Below are positions 17,039-26,247 of a stretch of 64,000 nt of DNA, piece by piece. The stretch's first letter is position 1. Each line of letters opens with the position of its first letter. Source of the stretch: Rhizobium sullae (GTDB taxonomy: Bacteria > Pseudomonadota > Alphaproteobacteria > Rhizobiales > Rhizobiaceae); NCBI RefSeq assembly GCF_900169785.1, contig NZ_FWER01000004.1, positions 62,001 to 126,000 of the forward strand. Direction: 5' to 3'. The notes under the pieces are model-generated. The model ran no database searches. It worked only from the letters and a program-made list of their open reading frames with translations, and was not told where the DNA came from. Both the position numbers and the translations under genes were made by a program.

Positions 17039-18118
17039 TTAGGGCAGGCGGCGGAACTTGTTCGCCCGGTCGATCGCCTGCTTTTGCTGAACGTCCTCGA
17101 TACCGAGATAGAAATCCTCAAGCTCCGGGTCGGGCAACCCTGCCCGGCGGGAAAGCACATACCATTTCGCCGCTTCGACCGGGTCCGGCTTGGTGCCAAG
17201 CGCATTGATATAAAGATGTGCGAGCTTGTTCTGCGCCGCGACGTTGCCACGATTGGCGGCGAGTTTCATCCATAGAAACCCATTCACGAAGTCGCGTGGC
17301 CCGTTGTTGCCGTTGATGAGCCAGATGCCGAGGTCGAGCTGTGCAGTGTCGAAACCTGCCCGCGCCGAGCGGGAAAGCCATTCCCGTGCCAGCTTCTTTT
17401 TCTGCTCCGGCAGATCGGGAAGCACGGAATAGATTTGCGCTACGGCATATTGAGCGTCGGCGATGCCTTGCCGGGCGGATTTCTCGTAGTAGGGAAGCGC
17501 GAGTTTCAATCCTTCGGGACCGGGATGATCAGTCGTCAACAACTGCGCCCAGTTGAATTGTGCTGAAGGATTGCCGCCGTCGGCCGCCCGGTGCATATAA
17601 TCATCCGCCTTCGCCTTGTTTCGCGGTACGAGTTCTCCCGCCATCAGGATCAACGAATATTTGAACATCGCTGCCGCATCGCCGCCTTCGGCGGCCTTGC
17701 CGTACCAGAAGGCTGCGCTCTTCAGATCGCGGCGAACGCCGAGCCCGGCATACTGCATTTCCGCAATCAGCGTCTGCGCCGCCGGATCTCCGAGCTGCGC
17801 GCGCGGCAGCGCCAGCTGCATTGCCGTCAGATAATAACCGCGCTGATAGGCACCGTAAGCTGTATCGATCGGCCCTTTGTAATCCTTCTCAGGCGGCAGG
17901 TCAGGCAGTTTGGCGCCCATGCGATCCAGCACACCGAGGCCGGTCGAGGGCTGCGCCCCTTCTGCCGGCCGGTTGGTCTTGAACGGTTCGGCTTCCGAGC
18001 CCAGCGGCCGTGTCACGACGTTGTCGACCGTCTGCGCCGAAGCGCCATACGGCAAAAGAGCCGCGAAAACGGCAGCAAGCAGGAGAGGTCGGCGCAAACT
18101 GGCGGAGGAGATCGGCAT
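17039..18118 (-). CDS. Exported Sel1/tetratricopeptide-repeat protein
   Basis: A 359-residue secreted protein. I take the ATG at 18118, followed by a signal peptide (RRPLLLAAVFAALLP, cleavage near GASAQ); the frame stays open 46 codons further up, but those codons overlap the ThiE-like gene. From about residue 75 to 330 it consists of Sel1-like repeats of about 36 residues, recognisable by AEMQYAGLG, SAAFWYGKAAEGGDAAAMFKY, ADDYMHRAADGGNPSAQF and WLSRSARAGFDTAQLDLG. Such proteins are scaffolds for protein contacts in the periplasm. It starts 11 bases after the ThiE-like stop, so the two are probably one transcript. The partner is unknown. Confidence 0.88.
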   Translation of the reverse strand: MPISSASLRRPLLLAAVFAALLPYGASAQTVDNVVTRPLGSEAEPFKTNRPAEGAQPSTGLGVLDRMGAKLPDLPPEKDYKGPIDTAYGAYQRGYYLTAMQLALPRAQLGDPAAQTLIAEMQYAGLGVRRDLKSAAFWYGKAAEGGDAAAMFKYSLILMAGELVPRNKAKADDYMHRAADGGNPSAQFNWAQLLTTDHPGPEGLKLALPYYEKSARQGIADAQYAVAQIYSVLPDLPEQKKKLAREWLSRSARAGFDTAQLDLGIWLINGNNGPRDFVNGFLWMKLAANRGNVAAQNKLAHLYINALGTKPDPVEAAKWYVLSRRAGLPDPELEDFYLGIEDVQQKQAIDRANKFRRLP

Positions 18119-18128
18119 GGCCGCGATA

Positions 18129-18782
18129 TCAATCCTCAAACCGTGGCGCTTTTTCGTCAAGAAGTGCGTTGACCTGAGCGACAATCGAAGCGGCCTGCCC
18201 CGGCTCGCCGAACACCGCCAGGCGCAGCGCCACGAACTCGGCACCCGACTGCGCAACGACCAGGGCAGAAGCCGGATCGGTGCCGCCCATGACGACGCAG
18301 GGAATTTCGATCATCGAGGCCCACCATTCGCCGAGCGCAACGTTCTTCGGATGCGCCTCCGGCTTGATGTCACCGTCGAGTTTGCCGAAGAAGATATAGT
18401 CCGGCCGCGCCTCGCCGATCTCCAAAGCCGTGTGGCGGTCGGCTGCTTTACCGCCGCCGATGATCAGCTTGCCCTCATATTTGTCGATCGCCTCGGCGAT
18501 TTCGGCGGCTGAACCCGTCAAATGCAAGCCGTCGGCCTTCGCGCGTCCGGCAATGCGGCTGTCGCCCGCAATCAGGGCCGCTGCACCTGCATTCTGGATG
18601 AGCGGAACCAGTCTCTCGGCATGTTTCTGAAACGCTCCGGCATCGAGCCCGTATTGCGGCACGATCACCGAGGCAACGTCGCCGCCCTTCAGCGCGTTGG
18701 CGAGAATGTTTGCCTGCTCGTCGGCATCCGCGATGTCCGGGACGATCAGGACAAGGCGGCAGCGGTTTTCCGGTCCGGTCAT
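18129..18782 (-). CDS. Thiamine-phosphate synthase family protein (ThiE/TenI-like)
   Basis: A 217-residue TIM-barrel protein of the ThiE/TenI family, of which ThiE couples the thiazole and pyrimidine halves of thiamine. Visible family features are the strand LVLIVPDIADADE, GDSRIAGRAKADGLHLTG (where ThiE has its pyrophosphate and substrate loop), and PDYIFFGKLDG. The family phosphate loop VMGGTDPASA is near the end. The match to genuine ThiE is loose, so it may act on something else. It is the first gene of the minus-strand run; the TSUP permease gene diverges from it. Confidence 0.72.
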   Translation of the reverse strand: MTGPENRCRLVLIVPDIADADEQANILANALKGGDVASVIVPQYGLDAGAFQKHAERLVPLIQNAGAAALIAGDSRIAGRAKADGLHLTGSAAEIAEAIDKYEGKLIIGGGKAADRHTALEIGEARPDYIFFGKLDGDIKPEAHPKNVALGEWWASMIEIPCVVMGGTDPASALVVAQSGAEFVALRLAVFGEPGQAASIVAQVNALLDEKAPRFED

Positions 18783-18888
18783 GAACTCTTTCCAATTTCA
18801 GCGGATTTCGCCGCAGGCGGCAAATCCACACTCGTTTTGTGTGAGTAATTCCGTTAGAGGGGGCTGGCAAGGGGAGGACTTGAAAAGC

Positions 18889-19653
18889 ATGCTGCCGGAA
18901 CTGTCATTCTTTTGTGCCGCCGTGCCCGCCGTATTGCTTGTCGGCCTCGCCAAAGGCGGCATGGGCGATGCACTAGCCTTGATCGGCGTCCCCATTCTGG
19001 CGCTGGTTGTCTCGCCTGTCGAAGCTGCCGCCATCCTGCTGCCGATCCTGATCTTCATGGACATGATCTCGCTTGTCGTCTGGCGCAAGCATGGCGACCG
19101 GACGACGCTGAAGATCATGCTGCCGGGTGCCCTCTTCGGCATCGCGGTGGGCTGGGCGACATCCGCACTGGTGCCCGGCAACGTCCTGCGCGTGGTCATC
19201 GGTGCAGTCACCGTACTCTTCTGCGCCCGCTATTTCTGGAACAACTTCGGCCCCGGCGCAGGAAAGGTCGTCCTGCCACGCGGCCAGCGCCCCCTGCTTG
19301 CGAGCGCCTGGGGCACGCTTTCCGGCTATGGCAGTTTCGTCGCCCATGCCGGCGGCGCGCCGTTTCAGATCTATGCCCTGCCCCTGAAACTGCCGCCGCG
19401 CGAATTCACCGGCACCAGCGTGCGTTTCTTTGCCATCCTGAACGCGGTGAAACTCATTCCCTATTTCGCACTCGGCCAACTCGACACGAAGAACCTCGTG
19501 ACATCGGCGACGCTGCTGCCTTTCGCGCCGCTCGCGACCATTGCTGGCGCCTGGTGCGTCAAGCGCATGAAGCCGGAGATATTCTATCCGTTCATGTATG
19601 CGATGGCACTGATCGCAGCACTTCTGATCATACACCAGGGGCTCGGATTCTAA
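18889..19653 (+). CDS. TSUP family permease (TauE/SafE)
   Basis: A 254-residue inner-membrane protein with about eight hydrophobic segments, of the sulfite exporter TauE/SafE family, whose members move sulfur-containing or other small organic anions. It opens MLPELSFFCAAVPAVLLVGL, followed by AKGGMG, a typical first motif; a second motif, AHAGGAPFQIY, opens the second half. I chose the ATG at 18889 with GGGGAGG eleven bases before; the frame is open much further up but those codons lie over the ThiE-like gene. The substrate cannot be inferred. The ArsR-type regulator follows after 83 bases. Confidence 0.88.
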   Translation: MLPELSFFCAAVPAVLLVGLAKGGMGDALALIGVPILALVVSPVEAAAILLPILIFMDMISLVVWRKHGDRTTLKIMLPGALFGIAVGWATSALVPGNVLRVVIGAVTVLFCARYFWNNFGPGAGKVVLPRGQRPLLASAWGTLSGYGSFVAHAGGAPFQIYALPLKLPPREFTGTSVRFFAILNAVKLIPYFALGQLDTKNLVTSATLLPFAPLATIAGAWCVKRMKPEIFYPFMYAMALIAALLIIHQGLGF

Positions 19654-19736
19654 GTCCCGGCGCGCCAGCGGACGCCGCTCGGTTGCGGCGCACAATTTCC
19701 TTGCCCGGAAGCTGCCTTTGACGTAGCTTTTTTGCC

Positions 19737-19997
19737 ATGTCGACCACCGACCCTTTCGCCGCGATATCAGACCCGAACCGGCGGTTCCTGCTGGAGCAGT
19801 TGAGGCGCGCGCCGAGAACGGTCAACGAACTCGCCGAGAGCCTCCCAATCAGCCGGCCGGCGGTCTCGCAGCACTTGAAAGCCCTGCTCGACAGCAACCT
19901 TGTGTCGGTGACCTCCGAAGGCACGAAACGTATTTATGCGGTCAACAACCGCGGATTCGACAAGCTCAATCTGTGGCTTGATCAATTCTGGACGTGA
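19737..19997 (+). CDS. ArsR-family transcriptional regulator
   Basis: An 86-residue protein that is essentially only a winged helix-turn-helix: FAAISDPNRRFLLEQLRR, then the recognition region AESLPISRPAVSQHLKALLD (about 33-52), then the wing VTSEGTKRIYAVN. It resembles the SdpR/ArsR regulators that sit beside START-domain genes, and lacks the metal-binding cysteines of metal sensors. No partner gene follows, so the ligand is unknown. It may act on the TSUP gene upstream, but that is only a guess from position. Confidence 0.88.
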   Translation: MSTTDPFAAISDPNRRFLLEQLRRAPRTVNELAESLPISRPAVSQHLKALLDSNLVSVTSEGTKRIYAVNNRGFDKLNLWLDQFWT

Positions 19998-20155
19998 GGC
20001 CGATCGCCCAATAGAAATGCGCCAGCCCAACTCCGCACTGCTTGGGACTGGCGCATGATTTTTCAAAAATCGCCGGCTATTACTAACCCATTGAAATGTT
20101 GGATTTTATCCTCTTTGCGTTGCAGGATCAGCGCGCCGGCAATCCGCATTATTGC

Positions 20156-20329
20156 TTAGTGAACGGATGATTTCAGACGTTGGATTTCGTCTTTGATGCG
20201 CAACTTTTTGCGCTTGCAATCCGCAATCTCGGTGTCTTTTCTGGAGGGGGATACCATCAGCGAATGTAACTCCTCCTCAAGAGCTACATGCTTTTTTTCG
20301 AGTGACTCAAGATGAGCTTGAACAGTCAT
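20156..20329 (-). CDS. DUF465 (YdcH-like) small protein, copy 1
   Basis: A 57-codon frame that reads MTVQAHLESLEKKHVALEEE from its start, followed by a basic stretch, CKRKKLRIKDEI, and ends QRLKSSVH. This is the DUF465/YdcH pattern: a short helical hairpin with a KKxxLxxKDEI core. The start ATG (20329-20327) has AAGGGTCAA upstream. It is too short for a 60-residue cut-off and so is easily overlooked. A second DUF465 gene lies head-to-head at 20558. The function of the family is not known to me. Confidence 0.85.
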   Translation of the reverse strand: MTVQAHLESLEKKHVALEEELHSLMVSPSRKDTEIADCKRKKLRIKDEIQRLKSSVH

Positions 20330-20557
20330 TTGACCCTTCCTTCCTCTTGCCTTCCCCAGCCATCCATCGCTGGGGTTCTAGGCGTCAACTTTTGGAATGT
20401 GACATATTTTCGAATCCTTGTCGAAGGCGAAAACATGGTCAGTAGGTGGCAAATTCATGATCAGCACTAACTAGCCGTTACCGCTATTTGGTGATAGGAG
20501 CTTGCGGAAATCATCGGCAGGCCGGACAACGTCCGAAGACGACTATGGGGAATACGA

Positions 20558-20761
20558 ATGGCCGATCAGGAACAGGCGGAAATCAGGCTCATGGCAGCGC
20601 GTTTGCGTCAGGAGCACGAGGACTACGACGCCGCGATAAACGCCATGATTGCCATGGGATGCGACGCGTTGCGCATCCAGCGCATGAAAAAGAAGAAGCT
20701 CGCCATCAAGGACAAGCTGACCAAGTTGGAAGACCAGATCATTCCGGATATCATCGCCTGA
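20558..20761 (+). CDS. DUF465 (YdcH-like) small protein, copy 2
   Basis: A 67-residue helical protein with the DUF465 core [20 protein letters not shown] at residues 42-61, preceded by a first helix [31 protein letters not shown] lies before the ATG. It ends 7 bases before purE and so probably belongs to the purE-purK transcript. The N-terminal half differs clearly from copy 1, so this is not a recent duplication. Confidence 0.88.
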   Translation: MADQEQAEIRLMAARLRQEHEDYDAAINAMIAMGCDALRIQRMKKKKLAIKDKLTKLEDQIIPDIIA

Positions 20762-20768
20762 AAGGGTA

Positions 20769-21275
20769 ATGCCGTTGACGCTGACAGACAGACCTCCCGT
20801 CGCCATCATCATGGGCAGCCAGTCCGACTGGGAGACCATGAAAAACGCCGCCGACACGCTGGAGGCGCTGGAAATCCCGTATGAAGCGCGCATTATTTCA
20901 GCGCATCGGACGCCGGACCGCATGGTGAGCTTCGCCAAGAACGCGCGTGACGAGGGCTTCAAGGTGATCATTGCCGGTGCCGGTGGTGCCGCCCATCTTC
21001 CCGGCATGACGGCCGCACTGACGCCGCTTCCGGTTTTCGGCGTTCCCGTCCAGTCGAAGGCGATGTCCGGCCAGGACAGCCTTCTTTCCATCGTCCAGAT
21101 GCCGGGCGGCATTCCGGTCGGCACGCTGGCGATCGGCAAGGCTGGCGCGATCAACGCGGCGCTGCTGGCGGCCGCCGTTCTTGCGCTTTCGGACGAGGAT
21201 ATCGCCGAGCGGCTCGATGAATACCGCGAGCGCCAGAGTGCCTCGATTGCCGAATATCCTATGGACAACCTATGA
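20769..21275 (+). CDS. purE: N5-carboxyaminoimidazole ribonucleotide mutase
   Basis: Purine synthesis: class I PurE moves the carboxyl group of N5-CAIR to carbon 4, giving CAIR. The 168 residues contain GSQSDWETM (17-25), [10 protein letters not shown] and the glycine-rich [11 protein letters not shown], all at the active site. An AAGGGTA ribosome site is seven bases ahead. Its end overlaps purK by four bases (ATGA), so the pair is translationally coupled. Confidence 0.97.
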   Translation: MPLTLTDRPPVAIIMGSQSDWETMKNAADTLEALEIPYEARIISAHRTPDRMVSFAKNARDEGFKVIIAGAGGAAHLPGMTAALTPLPVFGVPVQSKAMSGQDSLLSIVQMPGGIPVGTLAIGKAGAINAALLAAAVLALSDEDIAERLDEYRERQSASIAEYPMDNL

Positions 21276-22336
21276 CGACAAAGACGATCGGCATCATCGG
21301 CGGCGGCCAACTCGGCCGCATGCTTGCGATGGCCGCAGCACGGCTGAACTTCCGCACGATCATCCTGGAACCCCAGGCCGATTGTCCCGCCGCGCAGGCC
21401 GCCAACAACCAGATCGTTGCGGCCTACGACGATCCCGCAGCGCTGGCAGAACTGGTGAAGGCCTGCGACGTCGTCACCTATGAATTCGAGAACGTGCCCG
21501 TATCGGCAGCTGAAGCAATTGCGAAAGACGTCCCCGTCTACCCGCCGCCAAGGGCGCTGGAAGTGGCGCAGGACCGCCTCCTCGAAAAGCGCTTCATCAA
21601 TGGATGCGGCATTCCGACCGCGCGCTCCCATGCCGTCGACAGCCAAGGCGAGCTTGAAGCAGCGCTGAGAGACTTCGGCGGCCAGGGTGTGCTCAAGACG
21701 CGGCGTCTCGGCTATGACGGCAAGGGACAGAAGGTTTTCCGCTCCGCAGCCGACAGCGCCGAAGGCGTCTTTGCCGCCCTTGGCGGCGTGCCGCTGATTC
21801 TGGAGAGCTTCGTCGCCTTCGAGCGCGAGATTTCGATCATCGCCGCCCGCGCGGCGGACGGCACCGTCGTCGCCTTCGATCCGGCGGAAAACGTGCATCG
21901 CAATGGCATTCTGCACTCCTCGACGGTGCCCGCCTCGATCTCGGATGCGACCGCGGCGGCGGCACGTCAGGCGGCGGAAGCGATTCTCTCCTCGCTCGGT
22001 TACGTCGGCGTCATCGGAATCGAGTTCTTCGTTCTCCCAGACGGCGGCTTGATCGCTAACGAGATGGCGCCGCGCGTCCACAATTCCGGCCACTGGACCG
22101 AGGCAGCCTGCGTCGTTTCGCAGTTCGAGCAGCACATCCGCGCCGTCGGCGGCCTGCCGCTCGGCAATGCGGACCGCCACTCCAATTGTGTGATGCAGAA
22201 CCTCGTCGGTGACGATATTTTAGGCCTGCCTGATTGGCTGAAACGGCGAGATACCCTCGTCCACCTCTATGGCAAGACCGAATCCCGCCCCGGCCGAAAG
22301 ATGGGGCATGTGACAGTGCTCACGGGAAAAGCCTAG
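21272..22336 (+). CDS. purK: N5-carboxyaminoimidazole ribonucleotide synthase
   Basis: Purine synthesis: ATP-grasp enzyme that carboxylates AIR with bicarbonate to N5-CAIR, the substrate of PurE. The 354 residues begin with a nucleotide-binding loop [17 protein letters not shown], then have the ATP-grasp core ([17 protein letters not shown] near 132-148) and the metal-binding [22 protein letters not shown] (about 251-272; only quoted in part here as a region). It overlaps the purE stop by four bases. No terminator is obvious; the promoter of rpmJ begins 30 bases after its stop. Confidence 0.97.
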   Translation: MTTKTIGIIGGGQLGRMLAMAAARLNFRTIILEPQADCPAAQAANNQIVAAYDDPAALAELVKACDVVTYEFENVPVSAAEAIAKDVPVYPPPRALEVAQDRLLEKRFINGCGIPTARSHAVDSQGELEAALRDFGGQGVLKTRRLGYDGKGQKVFRSAADSAEGVFAALGGVPLILESFVAFEREISIIAARAADGTVVAFDPAENVHRNGILHSSTVPASISDATAAAARQAAEAILSSLGYVGVIGIEFFVLPDGGLIANEMAPRVHNSGHWTEAACVVSQFEQHIRAVGGLPLGNADRHSNCVMQNLVGDDILGLPDWLKRRDTLVHLYGKTESRPGRKMGHVTVLTGKA

Positions 22337-22366
22337 GTTTTTGCCCGAGAAAAAGCCTTCATGCGG

Positions 22367-22395
22367 TTGACACAGACATGAGGCCGGGTTATCTG
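22367..22395 (+). promoter_or_regulatory. Sigma-70-type promoter for rpmJ
   Basis: TTGACA at 22367-22372, a 17-base spacer, and TATCTG at 22390-22395. This is a good match to the housekeeping consensus. It is about 100 bases upstream of the L36 gene. Confidence 0.65.
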
Positions 22396-22493
22396 CACGC
22401 CCAACCTAAAGAGCGCGCACAGACGCGCTTTTTGATTGTTTAAAAGATACGGGCGAATGTGAAATTCCCCCACAGAGATCGCGGATCAGAAAA

Positions 22494-22619
22494 ATGAAGA
22501 TCAAGAATTCGCTCAAGTCGCTCAAGGCTCGCCATCGTGACAACCGTCTGGTTCGCCGCAAGGGCCGCATGTACATCATCAACAAGCTGAACCCGCGCTT
22601 CAAGGCTCGTCAGGGCTGA
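22494..22619 (+). CDS. rpmJ: 50S ribosomal protein L36
   Basis: A 41-residue basic protein: [20 protein letters not shown], then [21 protein letters not shown]. This is the L36 form without zinc cysteines, common in Alphaproteobacteria (YkgO type). It is a single gene with its own promoter upstream and a terminator downstream. A candidate ribosome site is the purine run AGAAAA before the ATG. Confidence 0.96.
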   Translation: MKIKNSLKSLKARHRDNRLVRRKGRMYIINKLNPRFKARQG

Positions 22620-22642
22620 TCATAGCGTGAGCCGGATTGCGC

Positions 22643-22669
22643 CTGCGCGTTGCGCGCAGTGGGCTTTTT
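22643..22669 (+). terminator. Terminator after rpmJ
   Basis: Stem CTGCGCG / CGCGCAG with a 3-base loop (22643-22659), then TGGGC and a run of five T. Confidence 0.65.
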
Positions 22670-22739
22670 CGGCGGGTCGCTTCGGTGATCACATCAAATT
22701 TTCTTTGATCTTCGGCGCTGGCGGGCTACATTGTCCGCC

Positions 22740-23345
22740 ATGCGCTTTTTTGCTTTGACCTGCGCGGCACTGCCGCTTGCTCTCGGTTTCCTTGCTCCCG
22801 CCATCCCTGCCGCCGCCGCGGAGAAGGAGGTTATCGTCGAGCAGCCGGATGCCAACGCCTCCCCGAAACAGCGTCTCGACAATCTCTATGCCCAGCTGAA
22901 GCGCGAGCGCGATCCCGACAAGGCGAGCAGCATTGCCGAGGAAATACGCCTCGAATGGAATGATTCTGGCAGCGCCACGGTGAACTTGCTGATGCAGTGG
23001 GCCGACAAGGCGATCGAAGAAAAGCGCAGTCCTGCGGCCCTCGATTTCCTCGATCAGGCGATCGCGCTGAAACCTGACTATGCCGAAAGCTGGAACCGCC
23101 GCGCGACGCTGAATTACGCCATGGGCAATTATCGAAAGTCGATGTCAGACATCGAGCAGGTGCTCGATCTCGAGCCGCGCCACTTCGGTGCGCTCTCGGG
23201 GTTGGCGACGATTCTCAATATGTCCGGCAATGACCAACTGACCCTGAAAGCCTGGGAACGCTTCCTGGAGGTCTATCCCGCAAATCGCGCGGCGCAGCAG
23301 CAGGCGAATACCCTGTCCGAAAAACTCGCCGGAAGCCGGACATGA
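22740..23345 (+). CDS. Exported tetratricopeptide-repeat protein
   Basis: A 201-residue periplasmic protein. The start is the ATG at 22740, opening a clear signal peptide (MRFFALTCAALPLALGFLAP, cleavage near AAAAE). After a linker rich in charged residues come about three TPR units, for example AALDFLDQAIALKPDYAESW and NYRKSMSDIEQVLDLEPRHF. These repeats mediate protein contacts. The partner is not visible from context. The alpha/beta hydrolase gene follows after 65 bases and may be cotranscribed. Confidence 0.85.
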   Translation: MRFFALTCAALPLALGFLAPAIPAAAAEKEVIVEQPDANASPKQRLDNLYAQLKRERDPDKASSIAEEIRLEWNDSGSATVNLLMQWADKAIEEKRSPAALDFLDQAIALKPDYAESWNRRATLNYAMGNYRKSMSDIEQVLDLEPRHFGALSGLATILNMSGNDQLTLKAWERFLEVYPANRAAQQQANTLSEKLAGSRT

Positions 23346-23410
23346 CCTTGACGCCGGACCGGCATGCGCAATCTTAGAATCGGTGCCGTAACTGTTGCCG
23401 GTTCAAAGCC

Positions 23411-24421
23411 ATGCTTGCCGAAATTTCCACCCTTCTCGCCCCCATCGCTGCCGCCGTCGGCTACTCGTCTTACAAAGCCCGCCAGTTCGAACAAGCATTT
23501 CCCAATGCCGGCGAACTGACAGATATCGGCGGCTACAAGTTGAATGCCGTCCACATCCCCCGCCCCGCCACCGCCGATCTTCCTCCGCTGGTCTTTATCC
23601 ATGGTGCGAGCGGCAATCTGCTCGACCAGACCGGGGCCTTCATGCTTCCGCTCGAGGGCCGCGCGGAAATGCTCTTCGTCGATCGTCCCGGACATGGCTA
23701 TTCGGAACGCGGCGGGCCGGAAAACGCCTTTCCCTCCGGCCAGGCGGATGCGATCGCGAAACTCATGGAGAAGCGCGGGATTGAAAAGGCGATTATCGTC
23801 GGCCACTCCTTCGGCGGCGCGATCGCCGCGGCCTTTGGCGTGCATCACCCAGAAAAGACAGCCGGCCTCCTCTTCCTTGCCCCGGCAACGCATCCTTGGC
23901 CGGGAGGTATCGACTGGTACCACCATATCGCAACCGCGCCGGTGATCGGCTGGCTCTTCAATCGCGTCGTCGTCGTGCCATTGGGCCTGTGGCGGCTGGA
24001 ACAGGTCACGCTTAATGTCTTCCGGCCCAACCCGCGCCCGGCCGATTACATCGCGAAGACTGGGCCATCGCTGGTGTTGCGACCGAAGACCTTTCATGCC
24101 AACGCCACCGATTTCATCAGGTTGCTCGAATATCTGAAGGCGCAATCGCCCTTCTATACGCGCATCACGGCGCCGACCGTCATCATTACCGGCGACAGCG
24201 ACGGCATCGTCTTAGAGCATCTCCATTCTCAAGCCCTCGCCCGCGACATTACCGGCTCGGAACTGGTGAGGATCAGGGGAGTCGGCCATAAGCCTGACTA
24301 TCTCGCGACCGATGTCGCCATTTCCGCGCTTGAAAAGATCGCTGGAATGCCGCGCGATCTGCAAGCCGCGGCGCGCAAGGCCGAAGAACGGCTATCAGGC
24401 GGCAGCGCAATTGCTGCCTGA
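23411..24421 (+). CDS. Alpha/beta hydrolase
   Basis: A 336-residue serine hydrolase. The oxyanion region is FIHGASGN (62-69), the nucleophile elbow is VGHSFGG with Ser133, and the acid and histidine come in TGDSDGIV and GVGHKPD near the end. Residues 1-20 are hydrophobic and could anchor it in the membrane. The substrate is unknown. A good ribosome site is not visible, but the start just before MLAEISTLL agrees with the fold. Confidence 0.87.
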   Translation: MLAEISTLLAPIAAAVGYSSYKARQFEQAFPNAGELTDIGGYKLNAVHIPRPATADLPPLVFIHGASGNLLDQTGAFMLPLEGRAEMLFVDRPGHGYSERGGPENAFPSGQADAIAKLMEKRGIEKAIIVGHSFGGAIAAAFGVHHPEKTAGLLFLAPATHPWPGGIDWYHHIATAPVIGWLFNRVVVVPLGLWRLEQVTLNVFRPNPRPADYIAKTGPSLVLRPKTFHANATDFIRLLEYLKAQSPFYTRITAPTVIITGDSDGIVLEHLHSQALARDITGSELVRIRGVGHKPDYLATDVAISALEKIAGMPRDLQAAARKAEERLSGGSAIAA

Positions 24422-24488
24422 GCGGGCTTGCGCGCTGTGAAAACGAAACCATATCCCTTCGCATAATTTGATAGTTTGGAGGGGAACA

Positions 24489-26234
24489 ATGGAACGCCTG
24501 CGCATTAAAGCCATTTCGCTGTTCACTGTTTTTGCTTTCGTTGCCTCGCCGCTCGCGCTTGCTTTTGCGGCTTCACCTGCGCCGGTGGAAGCCGAACACG
24601 GCATGGTCGTCACCGCCCAGCATCTGGCGACCGATGTCGGCGTCGAAATCCTGAAAGGCGGCGGCAATGCCGTGGATGCGGCAGTGGCGGTCGGCTACGC
24701 GCTGGCGGTCGTCTATCCGACGGCGGGCAATATCGGCGGCGGCGGCTTCATGACGATCCGGCTCAAGGACGGCAAGACGACCTTCCTCGATTTCCGCGAG
24801 CGGGCTCCGCTTGCGGCCACGAAGACCATGTATCTCGACGCCAAGGGCAATATCGTTCCGCGCGCCAGCCTGGACGGCTATCTCGCCGTCGGCGTGCCGG
24901 GCTCGGTCATGGGTTTCGAGACCGCCCGCGAAAGATACGGCACCAAATCCCGTGCCGAGTTGCTGGCGCCTGCGATCCGCTTTGCCAAGGAAGGCTTTAC
25001 GCTGGAACAAGGCGACGCCGCGACCCTCGCCTCCAGCGCCAAGCGGCTCGCCAAAGACGAGGCCGCCGCAACGATATTCCTGAAGCCGGACGGCAAGCCT
25101 TACTCCGCCGGGGAAAAGCTTGTGCAGCCCGAACTCGCCGCCGTGCTGTCCGGCATTTCCGAGAAGGGCACGGACGCCTTCTACAAGGCGGCACCTGCCG
25201 AGGCGATCGTCAAGGCAAGCCAGGCGAAAGGTGGCGTGCTCGCCAAGGAAGATTTCGAGCAATATGCCGTGCGCGAACTGAAGCCGGTCGAGTGCAACTA
25301 CCGCGGCTATGACATCGTCTCCTCGCCGCCGCCCTCTTCCGGCGGCGTCATCATCTGCGAGATCCTGAACGTGCTCGAGGGCTACCCGCTTTCCTACATG
25401 GGATACGGCTCGGCCGAGACAGTCCGTGCCATGGTCGAGGCGATGCGCTACGCCTATGTCGATCGCAACGCCGCGCTTGGCGATCCGGACTTCGTCGACA
25501 ATCCGGTTTCGAAGCTTCTGGACAAAGCCTATGCCAAGGAAATCCGTGAGAAGACCGATCCCTATAAGGCCGGCAAATCCGCCGACCTGAAGCCGCTCGG
25601 CGCCAAGGAAAGCGTTGAAACGACCCATTATTCGATCATCGACGACGAGGGCAACGCGGTCGCCGTGACCTATACCCTGAACGGTTCCTTCGGCGCCGGA
25701 GTGGTCGCCCCCGGCACCGGCATCCTGCTCAACAACGAGATGGACGACTTCACCTCAAAGCCCGGCGTGCCGAACCTCTACGGGCTTGTCCAGGGCGAGG
25801 CCAATGCCATCGCGCCGAAGAAGACGCCGCTCTCTTCCATGAGCCCGACGATCATCTCCAGGGACGGCAAGCCCTTCATGGTGATCGGCAGCCCCGGCGG
25901 CTCACGCATCATTACTATCACGCTGGAAGCGATCCTGAACGTCATCGACTTCGGCATGGACATCAGCCAGGCCGTCAACGCACCGCGCATTCATCATCAA
26001 TGGCAGCCGGACAAGATCTACCTCGAACCCTATACCCTGTCTCCGGATACGGTAAAGACGCTCGCCGCAATGGGCTACAGCTTCGACGATGGCAGCGGCC
26101 CGCCCCAATGGGGCCAAGCGGCCGGCATCCTTGTCGGCGGCAAGAGCCTTTCCGATATCGAGAAGGGTGGCGGCCCACGCTACTACGGTGCGATGGACAG
26201 CCGCGCCATCGAGGGTTCGGCAAACGGCTATTGA
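24489..26234 (+). CDS. ggt: Gamma-glutamyltranspeptidase
   Basis: Periplasmic enzyme that cleaves or transfers the gamma-glutamyl group of glutathione and related peptides. It is made as a proenzyme that cuts itself before a threonine, which then is the nucleophile: here Thr378, the first T of TTHYSI. The signal peptide covers residues 1-28 (LFTVFAFVASPLALAF). Other family motifs are GGNAVDAAVA near 55, NIGGGGFM near 81, and PLSSMSPTI with GSPGGSRI in the small subunit. The 581 residues are the usual length. The ATG follows GGAGGGGAAC. It ends just before a convergent exported-protein gene. Confidence 0.96.
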   Translation: MERLRIKAISLFTVFAFVASPLALAFAASPAPVEAEHGMVVTAQHLATDVGVEILKGGGNAVDAAVAVGYALAVVYPTAGNIGGGGFMTIRLKDGKTTFLDFRERAPLAATKTMYLDAKGNIVPRASLDGYLAVGVPGSVMGFETARERYGTKSRAELLAPAIRFAKEGFTLEQGDAATLASSAKRLAKDEAAATIFLKPDGKPYSAGEKLVQPELAAVLSGISEKGTDAFYKAAPAEAIVKASQAKGGVLAKEDFEQYAVRELKPVECNYRGYDIVSSPPPSSGGVIICEILNVLEGYPLSYMGYGSAETVRAMVEAMRYAYVDRNAALGDPDFVDNPVSKLLDKAYAKEIREKTDPYKAGKSADLKPLGAKESVETTHYSIIDDEGNAVAVTYTLNGSFGAGVVAPGTGILLNNEMDDFTSKPGVPNLYGLVQGEANAIAPKKTPLSSMSPTIISRDGKPFMVIGSPGGSRIITITLEAILNVIDFGMDISQAVNAPRIHHQWQPDKIYLEPYTLSPDTVKTLAAMGYSFDDGSGPPQWGQAAGILVGGKSLSDIEKGGGPRYYGAMDSRAIEGSANGY

Positions 26235-26247
26235 GCCGCCTGCCGCA

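Noticed and set aside
20543..22180. A 545-codon minus-strand frame opposite purE and purK
   Set aside because: purE and purK carry their full motifs on the plus strand; this is an antisense artefact of third-position GC.
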